The notes beneath the pieces are model-generated. The model saw only the letters and a program-made list of their open reading frames with translations. It searched no databases and was not told the DNA's origin. From contig CM007991.1 in assembly GCA_002189035.1 (NCBI GenBank), positions 1,736,001-1,800,000 on the forward strand: a stretch of DNA of 64,000 bases. The letters are read 5' to 3'. Both the position numbers and the translations under genes were made by a program. Origin of the DNA: Utricularia gibba. Its lineage: Eukaryota; Streptophyta; Magnoliopsida; Lamiales; Lentibulariaceae. This document shows, piece after piece, positions 23,962-40,143 of the stretch; within the stretch, counting starts at the first letter, position 1, and the number at the start of each line of letters is the position of its first letter.

Positions 23962-26900
23962 ATGGCCGAGGTAAAGTATGATGATTTTTACCTCGATAGA
24001 AAGGAACTGGCTGGCAGTTTTAGCTCGTCTGTTTCGGAGAATAGTAGCCTGCTCAAATCACCAGGGATAAGTAGTCCTACAAGTACTTCTCCCTCACGAA
24101 GGTATCAAGTTTATCTACTTATACAAGCATCCATAGCTTTGATTGACTCCTTATAGTTTGTATTATATTTTTAAATCAGTATTTTCATGTGTTTCAAATT
24201 CCATGTGGACTACCGTATGCCATTGATAGTTGCTCATTGCATCCTGTTTGCAGGGCCTTAAGTAGGTTAATCTTGTTTCATTTTTTATGTGAACTAAGCT
24301 AGGTGTTCAGATTCGATGGAAGATTTTGGAGCGCTATCTTCTTATTTGGCATATGGGATCATTTGATGCCATTATTTCATTCAATGTAACTTGATTCATA
24401 TCTATTTAGTGATCTACATGTTTGCAATGAAGAATCGTCCTGGCTTGTGGTTATCGTAATGCTTGGTGTAGCTATATTGATTTGGGATTTCCATTTAGAA
24501 CATCAGATTACTTTTAAATACACTCTCCCGTAAGCATGTAAAAAGAATCGCATATAGTTTCATGTTTTATGATAAAAGCTGCTTCTTTACATCTGCAGAA
24601 GAGCCACAGGTCCAATTCGAAGAGCAAAAGGAGGTTGGACCCCTGAGGAGGTAGGATTTTCAGTGATTATCTATGTTGCTGCATATTCATTCACACTGGT
24701 TTAAAAAAATAATTAAAAAATGCAAACTTGGCAGATGATATTCAGTGACTTTCGAAGAGTGTATACATAAATTTAGTATGACATATTGCTGTCTCTATAG
24801 GATGATACGTTGAAAAAAGCAGTTGAAGCATTTCGTGGGAAGAGTTGGAAGAAAATAGGTATCAACTACACCTGATTCGTTCATAATTATGCTCCATGTA
24901 CTAAGACTAGACTATAATCATGCAGCGGAATTCTTTCCCGATAGATCAGAAGTGCAGTGTTTGCACCGGTGGCAAAAGGTTCTGAATCCAGAGCTAATTA
25001 AAGGTCCTTGGACTCAAGAGGTAGTTCTCTGTTGGTGTAGTTCATTTTTGTAATTATTCAGTCAGATTGAATGCATTTTCTTGAATGGAAGATACAATTG
25101 CTTTTGCAGGAAGATGATAAAATCAGGGAACTGGTAACTAAGTATGGTCCAACAAAGTGGTCTATCATAGCAAAATCATTGCCTGGTCGTATCGGGAAAC
25201 AGTGCCGAGAAAGGTAATATTTCCGTAGTATTTTGGAAATATTGCACATCATGAAGATATAGTAGATATGATATTGATTATCTAACGCTTTACTTTAGCT
25301 TCAGAATCACCAAGATTGTGAATGCACTGGCTATGGTTGTTATGTGTTGCAAGTATATGATATTTATTAGGAGTTCCATTGTTTTTCAACGTATTCTGGT
25401 TTTCTATTTGTTTGTGCTGTACCTATGTGTTCTTCAGACAGGGAAAAGGCTTTTAGCAAACGATTTTAGTTCTAGTTTTATTTACTGAAGTATTTTCTGT
25501 TAAATCTAAGTTGGTTTCTTAGTTCATTATACCAAGTGTTTGGGTTGAAACGTTGCTATTTCTGTAACTCTCAGGTGGCACAATCACTTAAATCCTCATA
25601 TTAAGAAGGACGCTTGGAGTCTGGATGAGGAGCTTACCTTGCTTAGTGCTCATCGTATACATGGTAATAAGTGGGCTGAATTAGCAAAACTTTTACCTGG
25701 AAGGTACTATTTCTACCCATCACAATATGGTACTGTTGAAATAACAGAGTTGCATAATGTGAGCAATTTGAATGAAAATTAGTTTATTATCATATGCTCT
25801 ATCTAGAATTAATTTTGATCACAAAAAAAAGAATTATTTTTTGATAATCTTACAAAAAAAGCATTAGGTTTGCAAAAATAAAAATAAAAAGTTTCATGAT
25901 TTTTGAGAGACTTAAATCACGGGCAAAAGCTATGTTGGTAAGGTTGCTCATGGTCAGATATATAAGTGGAATGAAGATTTTGACAACTTTACCTAGTTAT
26001 CGGGATAAAGCGCACGAAGTTCCTTTTTTGTTACAGAAATATATTTTCTAGGTTATGATTAGGTGTTTCAGAAAAATACGGCATTCAGACAACTATTCAC
26101 TGTGCATTTGCCAGAAGGCTGAGAGTTGCTTTCGATTTTTACAGGACAGACAATGCAATTAAGAATCACTGGAATAGCTCTCTCAAGAAGAAACTGGATT
26201 TCTATCTGGCTACTGGTAACCTTCCTCAAGATTCCAAAAATGTTCACCAAAATGGTGTTGAGGATACACTCAGGAGGGCGGCTCTGTTGGGAGAACCACT
26301 CGTTTCTTCAAAAGATGAAGCTTCAGGTGAAATTTCTGATGCTTGTAAAGTTGGAAAACTTGGAACAGTGTCGACATTTCATGATTCTATGTCCCATCAC
26401 CCAAGTACGGTCATGCTCCCTGACTCATCTACGCGTAGAGAGCTATCTTTGAATTCAGAGGATACTCTCACGGGTTATGTATACTCGTCTGAGAAACGTG
26501 GTATATGTGGTGAAGTTGATCAAAGTTGCATGGAAAGAGCATTGGTTAATAATGGTGTTTCACCTTATGGGACATTATACTATGAGCCACCTACTTTAGA
26601 CAACTGCAACATCCAACACTCAAATTTGCCAAGTACTTCTATGATGCAGTCTGGAGAGGATATTGATCCAGAAACACCTCCTTCAGGTTTCTTTACACCA
26701 CCAAGTGGAAAAGGAAGAAGCTTATTTGCTCAAACACCTGAATCCCTTCTCCGGATGGCTGCAAAAAGCTTTCAAGATACTCCTTCCATTATTAGAAAGC
26801 GAAAGTCTGAGCAGTTACCCAAGGAGAATGCTGTATGTAGTGCTGAGCTTCAGCACAATAATAGTTCTCAGAACCCATGTAATGCTGATCTTCAGCACAA

Positions 26901-27171
26901 TAGCAGCTCTGAGAATAGTGAGTTGCAGAGAAATGCTTTATCATTGGATCGAAATATGGACGATGGGTTAAGCAGCAGCAAGTCATTCAATTTGTCCCCT
27001 TTATACCGCTTGAATTTCAAAAGAACTTTAGTCATAAAGTCTGTCGAGAAGCAGCTTGATTTTACCAATGACATGAACCAGGATTGTTCTGATGATGATG
27101 TTAGGTATGAGAAAGTGGACCAAGCCGCCCCTGTAACGAAGTATGTATACTCACGCAAAAAACGGCGATAA
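23962..27171 (+). CDS. MYB3R: R1R2R3-MYB transcription factor (MYB3R)
   Basis: MYB3R proteins bind MSA elements and activate or repress G2/M genes such as B-type cyclins. Seven exons (23962-24101, 24599-24650, 24801-24858, 24926-25020, 25110-25213, 25575-25703, 26145-27171) give 534 residues, close to the shorter MYB3R3/MYB3R5 class rather than the longer MYB3R1/4 activators. The start MAEVKYDDFYL is the first ATG in the first well-formed exon. Three MYB repeats lie at about residues 57-205: R1 (GGWTPEEDDTLKKAVEAF), R2 (KGPWTQEEDDKIRELVTKYG) and R3 (KKDAWSLDEELTLLSAHR, ending RTDNAIKNHWNSSLKKK). The tail includes ETPPSGFFTPPSGKGRS and SLLRMAAKSFQDTPSI, motifs conserved in plant MYB3R tails with possible CDK sites (TPP). 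A short imperfect repeat of LQHN units lies at 26845-26933. Whether it activates or represses cannot be told from sequence. Confidence 0.94.
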
Positions 27172-27861
27172 GGTAACTTTTCTGTGCTATTCCTGACACA
27201 AATGTCATTCTGAGGCTTATCTTTGTTGTCGTTGATGGAAACTTCGAGCCTTTTATCCGGTTCATTTTCTCATTTTGCTTTTCTCAGTTTCAGAGATCCC
27301 GTAAGAGGATTGTTACTACTCTTCAGCTTGAGAAGTCCCTCCGCTGTCGGGTATTTGCTGGCTCATACTCTGTGCTGAAGTTGCGCAGTGACTCGAATGT
27401 TAGCATCTTCCACCCTCTGTTAATACATTATTCTTTTCAAACCTGTTAGTAAACGACATGTACAGTAGCCATTGGAATAGGACTAGATTAACACTTGGAA
27501 GTCCAACAAGGATAACCGTTCTATGAAATAAAATAAATCATCATTGCCGGAGGAAGGTATCTGTTCCATTTGCCTTTTTTTTTTCTCAGATTTGAGAACC
27601 AACATATGTTTTGATTGCCTGTAGATCTTGTAATCTGATCAACAGAACCCCAAATCAGCATCAACAGGTACTATTTCTGAAATCAGTTGTTTTTAAAAAG
27701 ACCCCGAGCGAAAACACCCCCTTAATAAACACAGTTCAGTCATAAGCCACTGAGTTCTAACAAGATGGAACTTCAGGCTTGTTCAAAAGTTTCAATTTCT
27801 GAACAGCTTGACATCTACCATCTCCGTATGGTCAGTAGAAAAGCGGACAAGCGCATGAAAC
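27172..27861. other. Convergent 3' region between MYB3R and AS1
   Basis: This holds the 3' untranslated parts of two converging MYB genes. No additional gene was recognised. Confidence 0.5.
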
Positions 27862-28959
27862 TCATCTTCCATTTGCTTCAGAAGCAATGCCTCCGCATCC
27901 CATCTGCTCGAGAAACTTCATTAGGCGAAAATGCTTCGTCGACCATTGCTCTGCCAGTTTCTGTTCCTTAGACTCAGCTTCCCTCCTCAGACCCATCAAC
28001 TGTTCTCTGTACTCCGCTTCAATCCAATCTAATGCAGCTTTCTGCTCTTCCCTCAAGGCATTTATCTTAGCTTCTACTTCCTCCATCTTCTCTTTCCGTT
28101 TGGTTGCCTTCTCGGACTCCAACTGAAGCTCTACACGCTTCAGTCTCCATACAGCTTCTTTGCGATGAGCCGTCCATGCCCGATGCCCTTCCTCCAATTC
28201 CCTGCAGCACTCCACGATCTCCGAAATGAGAGGATTGTTGGGTATAGCCACAGGATTGACCACTCCAATGGAAGGAAGATTGCTGATCAGATTGTGAGAT
28301 GTACTGTCGGTTGCTGTATCTGCTTGCAGCCAAGGAATTGGAGGTGCTTGCGGGACAGTTATGGGGGAAAGACTCAGAGTCACAGACGGTGACGGTGGTC
28401 TAACACTGGCTGTGGCTGAACTAGAGCTGGAGCTGGCAAGCCACGGAGGAAGCACTGTAGGAGGCACCGGCTGATCGGAGTGGACAAATCCACCATTTGT
28501 AGCCGGCGTTGGCATTTGCATTCCGGCTACTGAGTTCCCCTGCTCCACAAGCTTCTCAGCAAAAGCTTGAAGAATGTGAGTGTACTTTCCCTCCTCGATA
28601 GGACCAATACTCTTGTTGCTCTCCTTCAACTCCCTCTGCTGCTTCTCCTGGAACACTTCCCACCACTTCCCCAGCCGCTTGGCCGTCCGTCCGGGGACTT
28701 CAGCCGCGATTTTCTTCCATTTGTTGCCGTGCTTGGCCTGCAGATGGATCACAAGACGCTGCTCTTCCTCAGTTAAAGACCCCTTCTTGATTCCAGGCTT
28801 GAGATAATTCTTCCACCGTTCTAAGCAGGACTTGGCATCACGGTTGAGGGTCACATTCATGCGCTGAGAAACCAAATTCCATTCTCTGGGTCCGTATCGC
28901 TTAACATACGCACGGAGCAATGCATCTTCTTCAGGGCGCCATCTTTGCCTTACCTTCAT
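27862..28959 (-). CDS. AS1: ASYMMETRIC LEAVES1 / PHANTASTICA / ROUGH SHEATH2 MYB factor
   Basis: AS1 works with the LBD protein AS2 in the nucleus to repress class I KNOX genes in leaf primordia and to set leaf polarity. The coding region is one uninterrupted exon of 365 residues, as is usual for the family. R2 (about residues 2-54) begins [20 protein letters not shown] and R3 (about 56-105) ends [14 protein letters not shown]; the spacing and the non-standard recognition helices ([15 protein letters not shown]) are specific to AS1/PHAN. The middle is rich in Pro and Ser. The C-terminal third is a charged coiled coil (about 250-345) used for dimerisation in the family, ending [17 protein letters not shown]. 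Plant AS1 genes often have a 5' UTR intron; a CT-rich leader upstream (28960-29400) would allow one, but I could not fix its borders. Confidence 0.96.
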   Translation of the reverse strand: MKVRQRWRPEEDALLRAYVKRYGPREWNLVSQRMNVTLNRDAKSCLERWKNYLKPGIKKGSLTEEEQRLVIHLQAKHGNKWKKIAAEVPGRTAKRLGKWWEVFQEKQQRELKESNKSIGPIEEGKYTHILQAFAEKLVEQGNSVAGMQMPTPATNGGFVHSDQPVPPTVLPPWLASSSSSSATASVRPPSPSVTLSLSPITVPQAPPIPWLQADTATDSTSHNLISNLPSIGVVNPVAIPNNPLISEIVECCRELEEGHRAWTAHRKEAVWRLKRVELQLESEKATKRKEKMEEVEAKINALREEQKAALDWIEAEYREQLMGLRREAESKEQKLAEQWSTKHFRLMKFLEQMGCGGIASEANGR

Positions 28960-31001
28960 TTCCCTCCGCCCATCTCCTTGAGTTCCTCATACTCTGTACA
29001 AATCTACCAAACTAATCATGCGTTTCACTCCTGTAAACGAGCAATGGGTACAATTTCAGCAGAGGTTGGAGCAAGCCCTAGTACTAAAAAAATAGCTTAG
29101 TATTATACCACAGAGACAGCAACTGCAGCAACAGGAAACTAGAGTTTCAGCAGCGTGAGAGACAAGTTCACAGCTTCCCTGAAGTGAAAACCAAGAAATC
29201 AAAACATGGGTCTGCTTACAGTGGTACACCAAAAAGAAAAAGCGAACTCTGCAGCGCCCGTTTCCCAGATTCGAATCGACACATGGGGAAGAAGAAACAA
29301 AAGCGTGTAAAGAAAAACACAAGCTAAGATCTGATAAAAATGGAGACTTTAAAGAAGGGTTGTCTTCTCACTTCTTGTCAGCTCAGGCTCTCAGCTGAGC
29401 TCCATCTCTGGTATTCCGTATTGTGACGTAGAAAAGGGAATCTGATGACGCTGAATCACCCAGTCAGGCCTTAACGAAATTGGTCTCCTTTGAGATAAAA
29501 GTAACATTTTATGCATAAAGGCGCATAAACATCATCCCAGCAAAAGATGGCTTTTTTTCCCTTTACCTCGAAAAACAAGACGATGCGAGCTAGCTGTGAG
29601 AGCTCTACACAGGACAGGGTCAACCCCAGATTCTCATTCCATTTCCCCCCACTCCGGTGCTAACTCCCCGGCTCAATAATGACCATGTACCTCTATTATA
29701 ATGTAAATCTTTCTTTAAGACAGAGCTGTAGCATACACACTAATACTAGTCCTTGTGTAGGAGTCACAGTCAGGGCTCGTTTTGCCTCCATTTGAAGTGA
29801 CTATACTGCACTACTACAGGAGCCCAGAGGGTTGAGTGCTGCAATGGAATGGAGCAACATCTAATAACCATCCAATGCTTTGGTGTACCACCCCATCCAA
29901 GCAACAACACAGAGAACTGGAGTAGACGACACCACCCTAGCCAAATTACTCCACTGCCTCCCTACTGCCAAAAATTGTCAAAGTTACCTAGAGATAGACA
30001 GATAGCGGAGGTAGGGATACCCCCATTGAATTATGTCGGTTAGACAAGACAAGCCATTTCTCTAATAATTTTTACAATAATACTTGCTCTACTCCAGCGA
30101 CTTCACTCTCCCCTGTGTCAGTCACTCCACTTCCTAAGGTAAATGTGATGCGATTTGAGTGACCAACTTGGTGCACTGTTAGAATCAGTTGCATCTTGCC
30201 CAAATGGTTTACCGGATCTGCGGTAGCAAAGTTTTGTTTTTTTTTAAAAAAACGTTTTTAACATAAAAATAAAATAAACATTAAAAAATGCATCGGGGGC
30301 TGAGGCTGCAGTCCGGATTTCGCGGTATGTACAGACAGAGGGCAGCGGAAGCGACACGTCATCATCCACTGCCCTCTCCGCTCCCTCGGCGAATTTGCGT
30401 TTCTACCCCTTCCCGACAATAGGGCCCAACCGAATGCGCGGGGGCGACACAATAAGCGACGACTGTAGAAGATTCGGATTCCGGGAGTCCGGCGGCTCTA
30501 GGGCATCCGATCGAGGAATGAGGAAAAAACCTTAAAAAAAATTGTATTTTAAAGTTCATACCTCCTCCGTGCCCCATTCCCGCTTCCGGCCCCGGCGTTC
30601 CCGAATCGGGAGCGAGAGTCTCTAATCCGCTTCCAGACTTGAGAGATTGCAGAAGCACCTTCTCATTTTCCCCACTAAGATTTGAGTTTATTTTAAAATA
30701 CACCCTCCAAGAAACATTTTGAAAATTGGGTATTTATATATAATTTTTTTATTTAACTTTAATGAATTTGTTTAGAATTGGTACTCTAATAACAAAATGG
30801 TGGAAGCACAGGAGTCACGTCATACCGGTAGGCGGCGACCGGAGTGAAGGGAAATTGTGGACGGAGGCGTCGAGAAAAATGGGCGTTTGGGATATTTAAA
30901 TATGTCCTAATTTAAAATCTCAATATACGCTTGTTTCCTCCCTGCTTCTTGATTCGCATGTGATAGCTGGCTGCAAAATTTCTGGTTTTGGATTTCTGAA
31001 G
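28960..31001. other. Divergent promoter region between AS1 and RECQ3
   Basis: Two kilobases separate divergently transcribed genes. The part next to AS1 (to about 29400) probably holds its 5' UTR. A GC-rich patch lies at 30290-30660. The part just before 31002 is the RECQ3 leader. Short open frames here have no recognisable protein features. Confidence 0.45.
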
Positions 31002-35202
<4,201 letters not shown>

Positions 35203-35471
35203 GAGTACTCCCAACTGTCAAGCCCGTTTTTGTTGTGAAATTGCAGTTGGTAACCAACATCATAACTTGCGCTTTTCCTTTTCACAGAAGGGCAGATTGT
35301 GGTGTACTTGCAGAAGAGAAGGTGCAAGCAATAACGTTTCAGCAAATACAAATGGTTGCCAAACAAAATAAATAGTAGCAGTAATCATGATACTGAAGCT
35401 GCGGGCTGCACATTTTGTTTCTGCTTCTGCATTAACCACTTCAGCTTCGAGCCTTTTTTGCTTTTTATGCA

Positions 35472-36649
35472 TTAAACCCTGAAGTTTCTACCAACAAAGG
35501 TTTGGCCAAATTGCCAACTCGCCGGAGCGACGCCCATCGACGTGGTGGTGCGCCGGTCGCTGGCGGTCAGTCGGAAGGACAAGCCTTGGCCGACGAGGAC
35601 GAGAGTGGACTGCCAGTTTTGCCCCCAGTTACGGCTCATTGGTATCCAGTCCGTGTTGGTGCCCTTAATGCTCACCCGCACGATATCTCCTGCACCCGCG
35701 ACGTTGGTGATCAAAACTAAGTTGAAGTAACGGAAGCCGTTGATTGTGAATCTGATCCCGCCCTTCTTCATGCAAGGCACCCTACATACACACAATTATT
35801 GTGATGACCATATTGCCCTTGATGCTAGGGTTAGGGTGGGAATTTATGATGCCCCTAAAACAGCACCAACATAACAATAAATGCATGCTACCAAGGAAGG
35901 GGGTAGGGGCAAAGTTAGAATTATTATTCATGGGTGTCGGCCCCTCATTAAAATTTTCAGCTAGAAAAAAAAAAGAAAAAGCGGTACAGGTGAAATTTAA
36001 AACAGAAATTTGAAGCCAGCGTGGGAGTAACGATCTTGTTTGAAAAAAGTGGTGTTGTTTATTTATTTTATTTATTTATGAGAAGGGCGGCATACCGGCG
36101 GAAGTTGACGGCGACGATGCCGGCGCGGTACTGGGCGATCTTGAGAAACATGGGCATGGCGAGATCGAAGTGGGGGCGGGAGGATTGCACCAGCCGCCGT
36201 TGTCGTTGGGGAGAGCGTAGTTGGGGGGACAGAAATTGGTGGCGGTTACGAGAATCGAAGGCCTCCCGGGGTTGCACCACTTCCCCTCCTGCGACGCGTC
36301 GCAGGTGATCTCGAAGCAGGCGCCGCAACTCAGACCGTTGTTGAACAGCGCCGTGCTCAGCGCCGCGGTGTTCACGCCGTACCCTTGGCTGTACAGGTTC
36401 CCGTACCCGCAGGCTCCCCCTTCAAAAAATAAACACACACAGCCCGATGAGAGAAATAAAATGATCACCGAACATGAGAACAGAAACACCCCAAGGACAC
36501 CTACCCATTGTGCCGGAGGCATCGGCCCCGCCGTAGAAGGTTGCATGCGCGTTTTCCCATGAACCGCCGGTGTAGACGCCGGGGATTATAGCTCCGCACG
36601 ACGTCGTAACAGAGAGAAGAATGAAAAGGCAAACAAGCAACCTGAACAT
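35472..36649 (-). CDS. EXPA: Alpha-expansin (EXPA), frame broken by one missing base
   Basis: Alpha-expansins loosen plant cell walls at acid pH without hydrolysis and are secreted. Three exons (36649-36505, 36419-36096, 35781-35472) give an expected 259 residues, normal for the family. A signal peptide occupies about residues 1-20 ([20 protein letters not shown]). The GH45-like domain follows with [26 protein letters not shown] and the HFDLAMP motif whose Asp is essential. The C-terminal CBM63 domain includes [10 protein letters not shown] and ends [12 protein letters not shown]. Between GGWCNPP and PHFDLAMP one base is missing, either in the GGGGG run at 36172-36176 or the GGG at 36178-36180; exon 2 is 324 bases where phase needs 325. 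It is most likely a sequence error because all conserved residues on both sides remain. Confidence 0.93.
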
Positions 36650-37810
36650 TTTAGCAAAAACGGAACGTCGCCGTTCGGATACCCCTCGTTTTTTTTTCTA
36701 GCTCTCCGAAATGAAGACGGCCAGTGTCAGGGATCGGGGACGGCTATTTATCCATCCATCCATCCATGTGTTCGCGTGGTGGGGTCCACACACACACATA
36801 ATGATTCAATTTTCAATCGAACAAATGTTGTCCAAATTCCTTGTATTAACATAAACACTTCCAGATTTGAGGCCCTTGAACTCATCCACTAATAGAAACT
36901 GTTCCCAACAGATGCATCTAAGCATCAAGTGCTCATTGCAATCCATGTAGGGTGCAGTCCAAACTCCACCAACCATACAATCCAGCAGCGTATGTGGCTT
37001 CACCTCCACCCCAAGAGAGATCTCGTTTTCCCAGATGTATGTATGTAGGAGGATATGAAATGGATGAACGTGACATCCAGCTATGTTTCTATTTTGGTAT
37101 TGGTGTACGTATCTTTTATGTGGGGGCAGTTAGGGTTAGCGCAGCCCCCATGTGACATGCCCACCAGCAATCCCCTCCCGCATGTGACCTCCCACTCCCC
37201 GCCTCTTCATTTATTGGCCTTCTCCTCCTCCTTTTCCCCCCAACCCCTAGTTGCTTAAGTTCCCCGCTGCGCCTGTCTCAGAGCTTCATTTCCATTTCCA
37301 TGGAGGATGTTCCTCGCTGATGATGAACAATGCCTGCTCTCGTTGTTTACCCATTTCAGTTTTGTGTGTTTTTAAGAGGTTTTGAAAACAAATACGTGTT
37401 GGTGTCGGGGGCGCTTTCGGCGGGTGTTTTTCTTTTTCTTTTTCTTTTATTAGTGATAAAATGAGATGGATTATTGACAGGGATTTAGAAGAGGATGTTG
37501 GATAGGTCATATGCCCGCATGTGGAATGTCTCCAGTGATCGCTGACATTTTGTGATGACTTGCCATGTTCCCTAGCAACATGACGCACCTCTCTTAACCA
37601 AAATCCATTTCCAGATAATGAATTATAAGAAAAAAAAAGTACTTTTTTAGAATTATATTTAATAAAAGCGAATAAATATAATTATTGTGCATCTCTCTTG
37701 GGCTGTGGGCTTAGAACCGCGGCCCAATAACTGGTCCGAATAAGTTTTTTTAGTGAGTATATTTGGTGTTGTAATGTTGAAGGTCTCCACGTGGAGGGTG
37801 CTTACGTTAG
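36650..37810. other. Intergenic: expansin promoter and UGT 3' region
   Basis: The left part is the expansin promoter, with a TATA-like site and a TCCA repeat (about 36750-36768). The right part is the 3' side of the UGT gene and includes a 12-bp palindrome CTCCACGTGGAG centred on 37790/37791 that contains a G-box. No other gene was recognised. Confidence 0.5.
36745..36750 (-). promoter_or_regulatory. TATA-like element of the expansin gene
   Basis: TAAATA on the - strand (in GGATAAATAG) lies about 100 bases upstream of the expansin start codon, beside a TCCA tetranucleotide run. Assignment rests on position only. Confidence 0.4.
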
Positions 37811-39213
37811 TCAAGTCTGACAACCAGCGCTGACAAACTGTTGAAGATTTCTGTAAGAGCTTCCGTTTTTCTGGGCGACTGCTTCTCTTGCCAAAACCAT
37901 CCATTTCCGAGCATTGCGCCTCAGTTCTCTGCTGGTTTCCCCTCCATCCATAGCCTGTTGGATGCATCTGGTGATCTCCTCTTCCTCAACAACTCCCTTG
38001 TTGCTTGCGTTCACTCTGACTCCCACCTTCCACACATCTTCAATCATCTTCGCGTTCGTTCCCTGGTCAGTCCAATGTGGAAACGCCACCATTGGGACGC
38101 CGCAGGACAGGCTCTCGAGTGTCGAACTCCATCCGCAGTGTGACACAAAGCACCCCAGAGAAGGGTGCCTCAGAACTTCCAGCTGCTTGCACCAGGGAAC
38201 GATTTTTCCAAGCCTTTGAAGCTCCTGCAACATCAGCTTATCTTCCTCTGTGCTGCTACTTTCATTTTCCTTCGGATTGCGGTCTGTACCGCGAATAACC
38301 CACAGAAATGGTCTTTGCGCTCCCAACAATCCCTTCCCAATCTTCAGTATCTGCTCCTTTGGAGGAGCCAAGATGCTTCCGAAGGATACGTATACTACAG
38401 AGCACTCTGGCTTTGAGCTCATCCATTGGATGTAATCATCGTTCGATTCCTCGAAGCTGGAGCCTTTTCCATCCAAGATGGAGTAGGGGACCAATGGGCC
38501 AACTCCAATCAGTTCATATCTTCCGAAATTTCGGAGAATCTCCAGCTCCAATTCATCGAATGTGTTCACGAGAACTTTCGGATTCGTTTCCTTTTGGAGG
38601 CATTCGAATTGCTCCTTGAAAGTCTTAAGCATCGAGAATGGAAACAAAGAAGCAGTAGAAGGAAGCAAGAAAGAAGGGATATCCCTCTTGGAGAGTGAAT
38701 AGGAGTACCCTGGCAACTGAAGCTTCCAGTTTGGGTCCTCGCATTTGGATGATATCTCCTCTTGGAAGCCATTGAAGTAGTAATAGTAAATCCCCAAAAC
38801 TGAGGCAGGCTGGATCCATAGCAGCGCAACGGGAAGGTGGAGCTCACGGGCCAGTTCGCTGGCCCAGGGAAGCAGCATGCTATAAACCAGGCAAGTCACC
38901 GGCCGCTCCCCTGTTTCAGCTGCAGCAGCTATGATGTCTCTCAGAGCTCGCATGCCTCCATCCCTCAAACCCATTTCCAATGAGTTGATATCATCCTCCC
39001 CCACCTTGAATCCATCATCAAATCCATCGGAAAAGTACACGAAACTCGTTCCCTTCGCGACCTCCTTGCCGATTTTATCGCGGAGGGAGAGGCTAGTAGC
39101 AAAGGTGACTTGAACCCCATGGATGTGAGCCTGCGGGCGAAATGCAGAGACGGGTTGATGTGGCCTTGGGCTGGGAATGTAACCATCAGTACGTGACGCG
39201 ACTGCTCCTCCAT
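37811..39213 (-). CDS. UDP-glycosyltransferase, UGT75-like, frame broken by one missing base
   Basis: Family 1 UGTs transfer sugar from UDP-sugar to small acceptors in the cytosol. The gene has no intron and an expected length of 467 residues. It starts MEEQSRHVLMVTFPAQGHIN, carrying the catalytic His of the HINP motif. The PSPG box spans about residues 341-384, from WCKQLEVLRHPSLGCF to the sequence ending PHWTDQ; a final Gln usually means UDP-glucose. NTFDELELEILRNFGRYELIGVGP and FNGFQEE resemble the UGT75 group, which includes anthocyanin 5-O-glucosyltransferases and crocetin or hormone glucosyltransferases; the real acceptor is unknown. The frame shifts after LTSMG: adding one base to the CCCC run at 39115-39118 gives SMGVQVTFATSLSL, as expected for the family. 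A TATA box lies at 39280-39285. Confidence 0.92.
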
Positions 39214-39279
39214 TACACAATCTCCACCTCCACCTCCAGTGTCTGTGTTGCTGCGGCAGTGGAGAAAGGTGCTCGTCTG

Positions 39280-39285
39280 TTTATA
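39280..39285 (-). promoter_or_regulatory. TATA box of the UGT gene
   Basis: TATAAA on the - strand lies about 67 bases upstream of the UGT start codon. Confidence 0.55.
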
Positions 39286-39616
39286 CTACTCATCCCTCAA
39301 AGAGTCCTGTCCTGTGCTGTCATGGCGTTCGGAGCCAAACTCCCGGCGTACTTCGAAGTACAACACAATGACTACTTAGGCACCTCCGCTGCATACCCAA
39401 CAATGCAAGCCAAGCTCCAACTCTGTCTGCATCTCCGATCAGCCTAAGCTCATCAATGCGTTTCCACTATTTCAATGCGCAGCAAGCACCATGGTACAAG
39501 TTAAAATACATCGGCCTAACAACTTAATAACCCTAGTGATTCTTTGGGTTTTGGTGGTGGTGAGTTAAAAAAAAAAAGAGTTCAAGGGACAAAAATTAGA
39601 TCTACATATTTTAACA

Positions 39617-39785
39617 AATAACATTATATCTAGATTTAAAAGTTAAATAATCAAATATATAAAAAAGTATAAATCATAGTTATTTGATTGAAATTAATAT
39701 TTTTTAATATAATTTATATTATTTACGTAATTGATTTTCACATATACTCGTCTAACCCATGAGATACTTAATTAAGATTCCCTTT
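39617..39785 (+). repeat. Dispersed AT-rich repeat, copy A
   Basis: This copy carries the ordered landmarks AAATAATCAAATATATAA, TATAAATCATA, TTTACGTAATTGATTTTCA and CCCATGAGATACTTAATTAAG. The same order is seen, with substitutions and gaps, in the copies near 54905 and 59032 and in reverse near 52320. No terminal repeats or target duplications could be fixed. Confidence 0.45.
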
Positions 39786-40143
39786 ATACAACTAATCCAA
39801 TAAAAAAATATTTCATAACTGGGGAGGAGTTAGGGCTTCCTCCTAGAGTAGGTTGAAATCTTAAATTCCACGTGGAGTCATCTAATTAATTTGTGTTTTT
39901 TTTTATATGCTGTAAATTTGGAAGTGTTTTAGGGTTTTTACGCAATGGGGAATTGGGAAGTTGGTGATAAGTAAAAGGGCGGGCCCCATTACAATTTACG
40001 TTGAGTGGGTCCCGGGGGGCATGACTACGACTCTGCGCGTCTGTAACGTTCATTTCTCACTTACTGAATAAAAATTAAATAATAAATAAATATTGGCTTT
40101 ACCATTTTTCATTGGTTTCCTTGTTCTCACAACGACGGTTCCC

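Larger units (their letters stand above)
39214..40143. other. Divergent promoter region between UGT and NHL genes
   Basis: The first 150 bases hold the UGT leader and TATA box. The rest is AT-rich and includes a copy of the dispersed AT-rich repeat at about 39617-39785. No gene was recognised. Confidence 0.5.

Noticed and set aside
30290-30700. Gene in the GC-rich patch between AS1 and RECQ3
   Set aside because: Open frames on both strands are short, lack domains and contain no splice-consistent extension.
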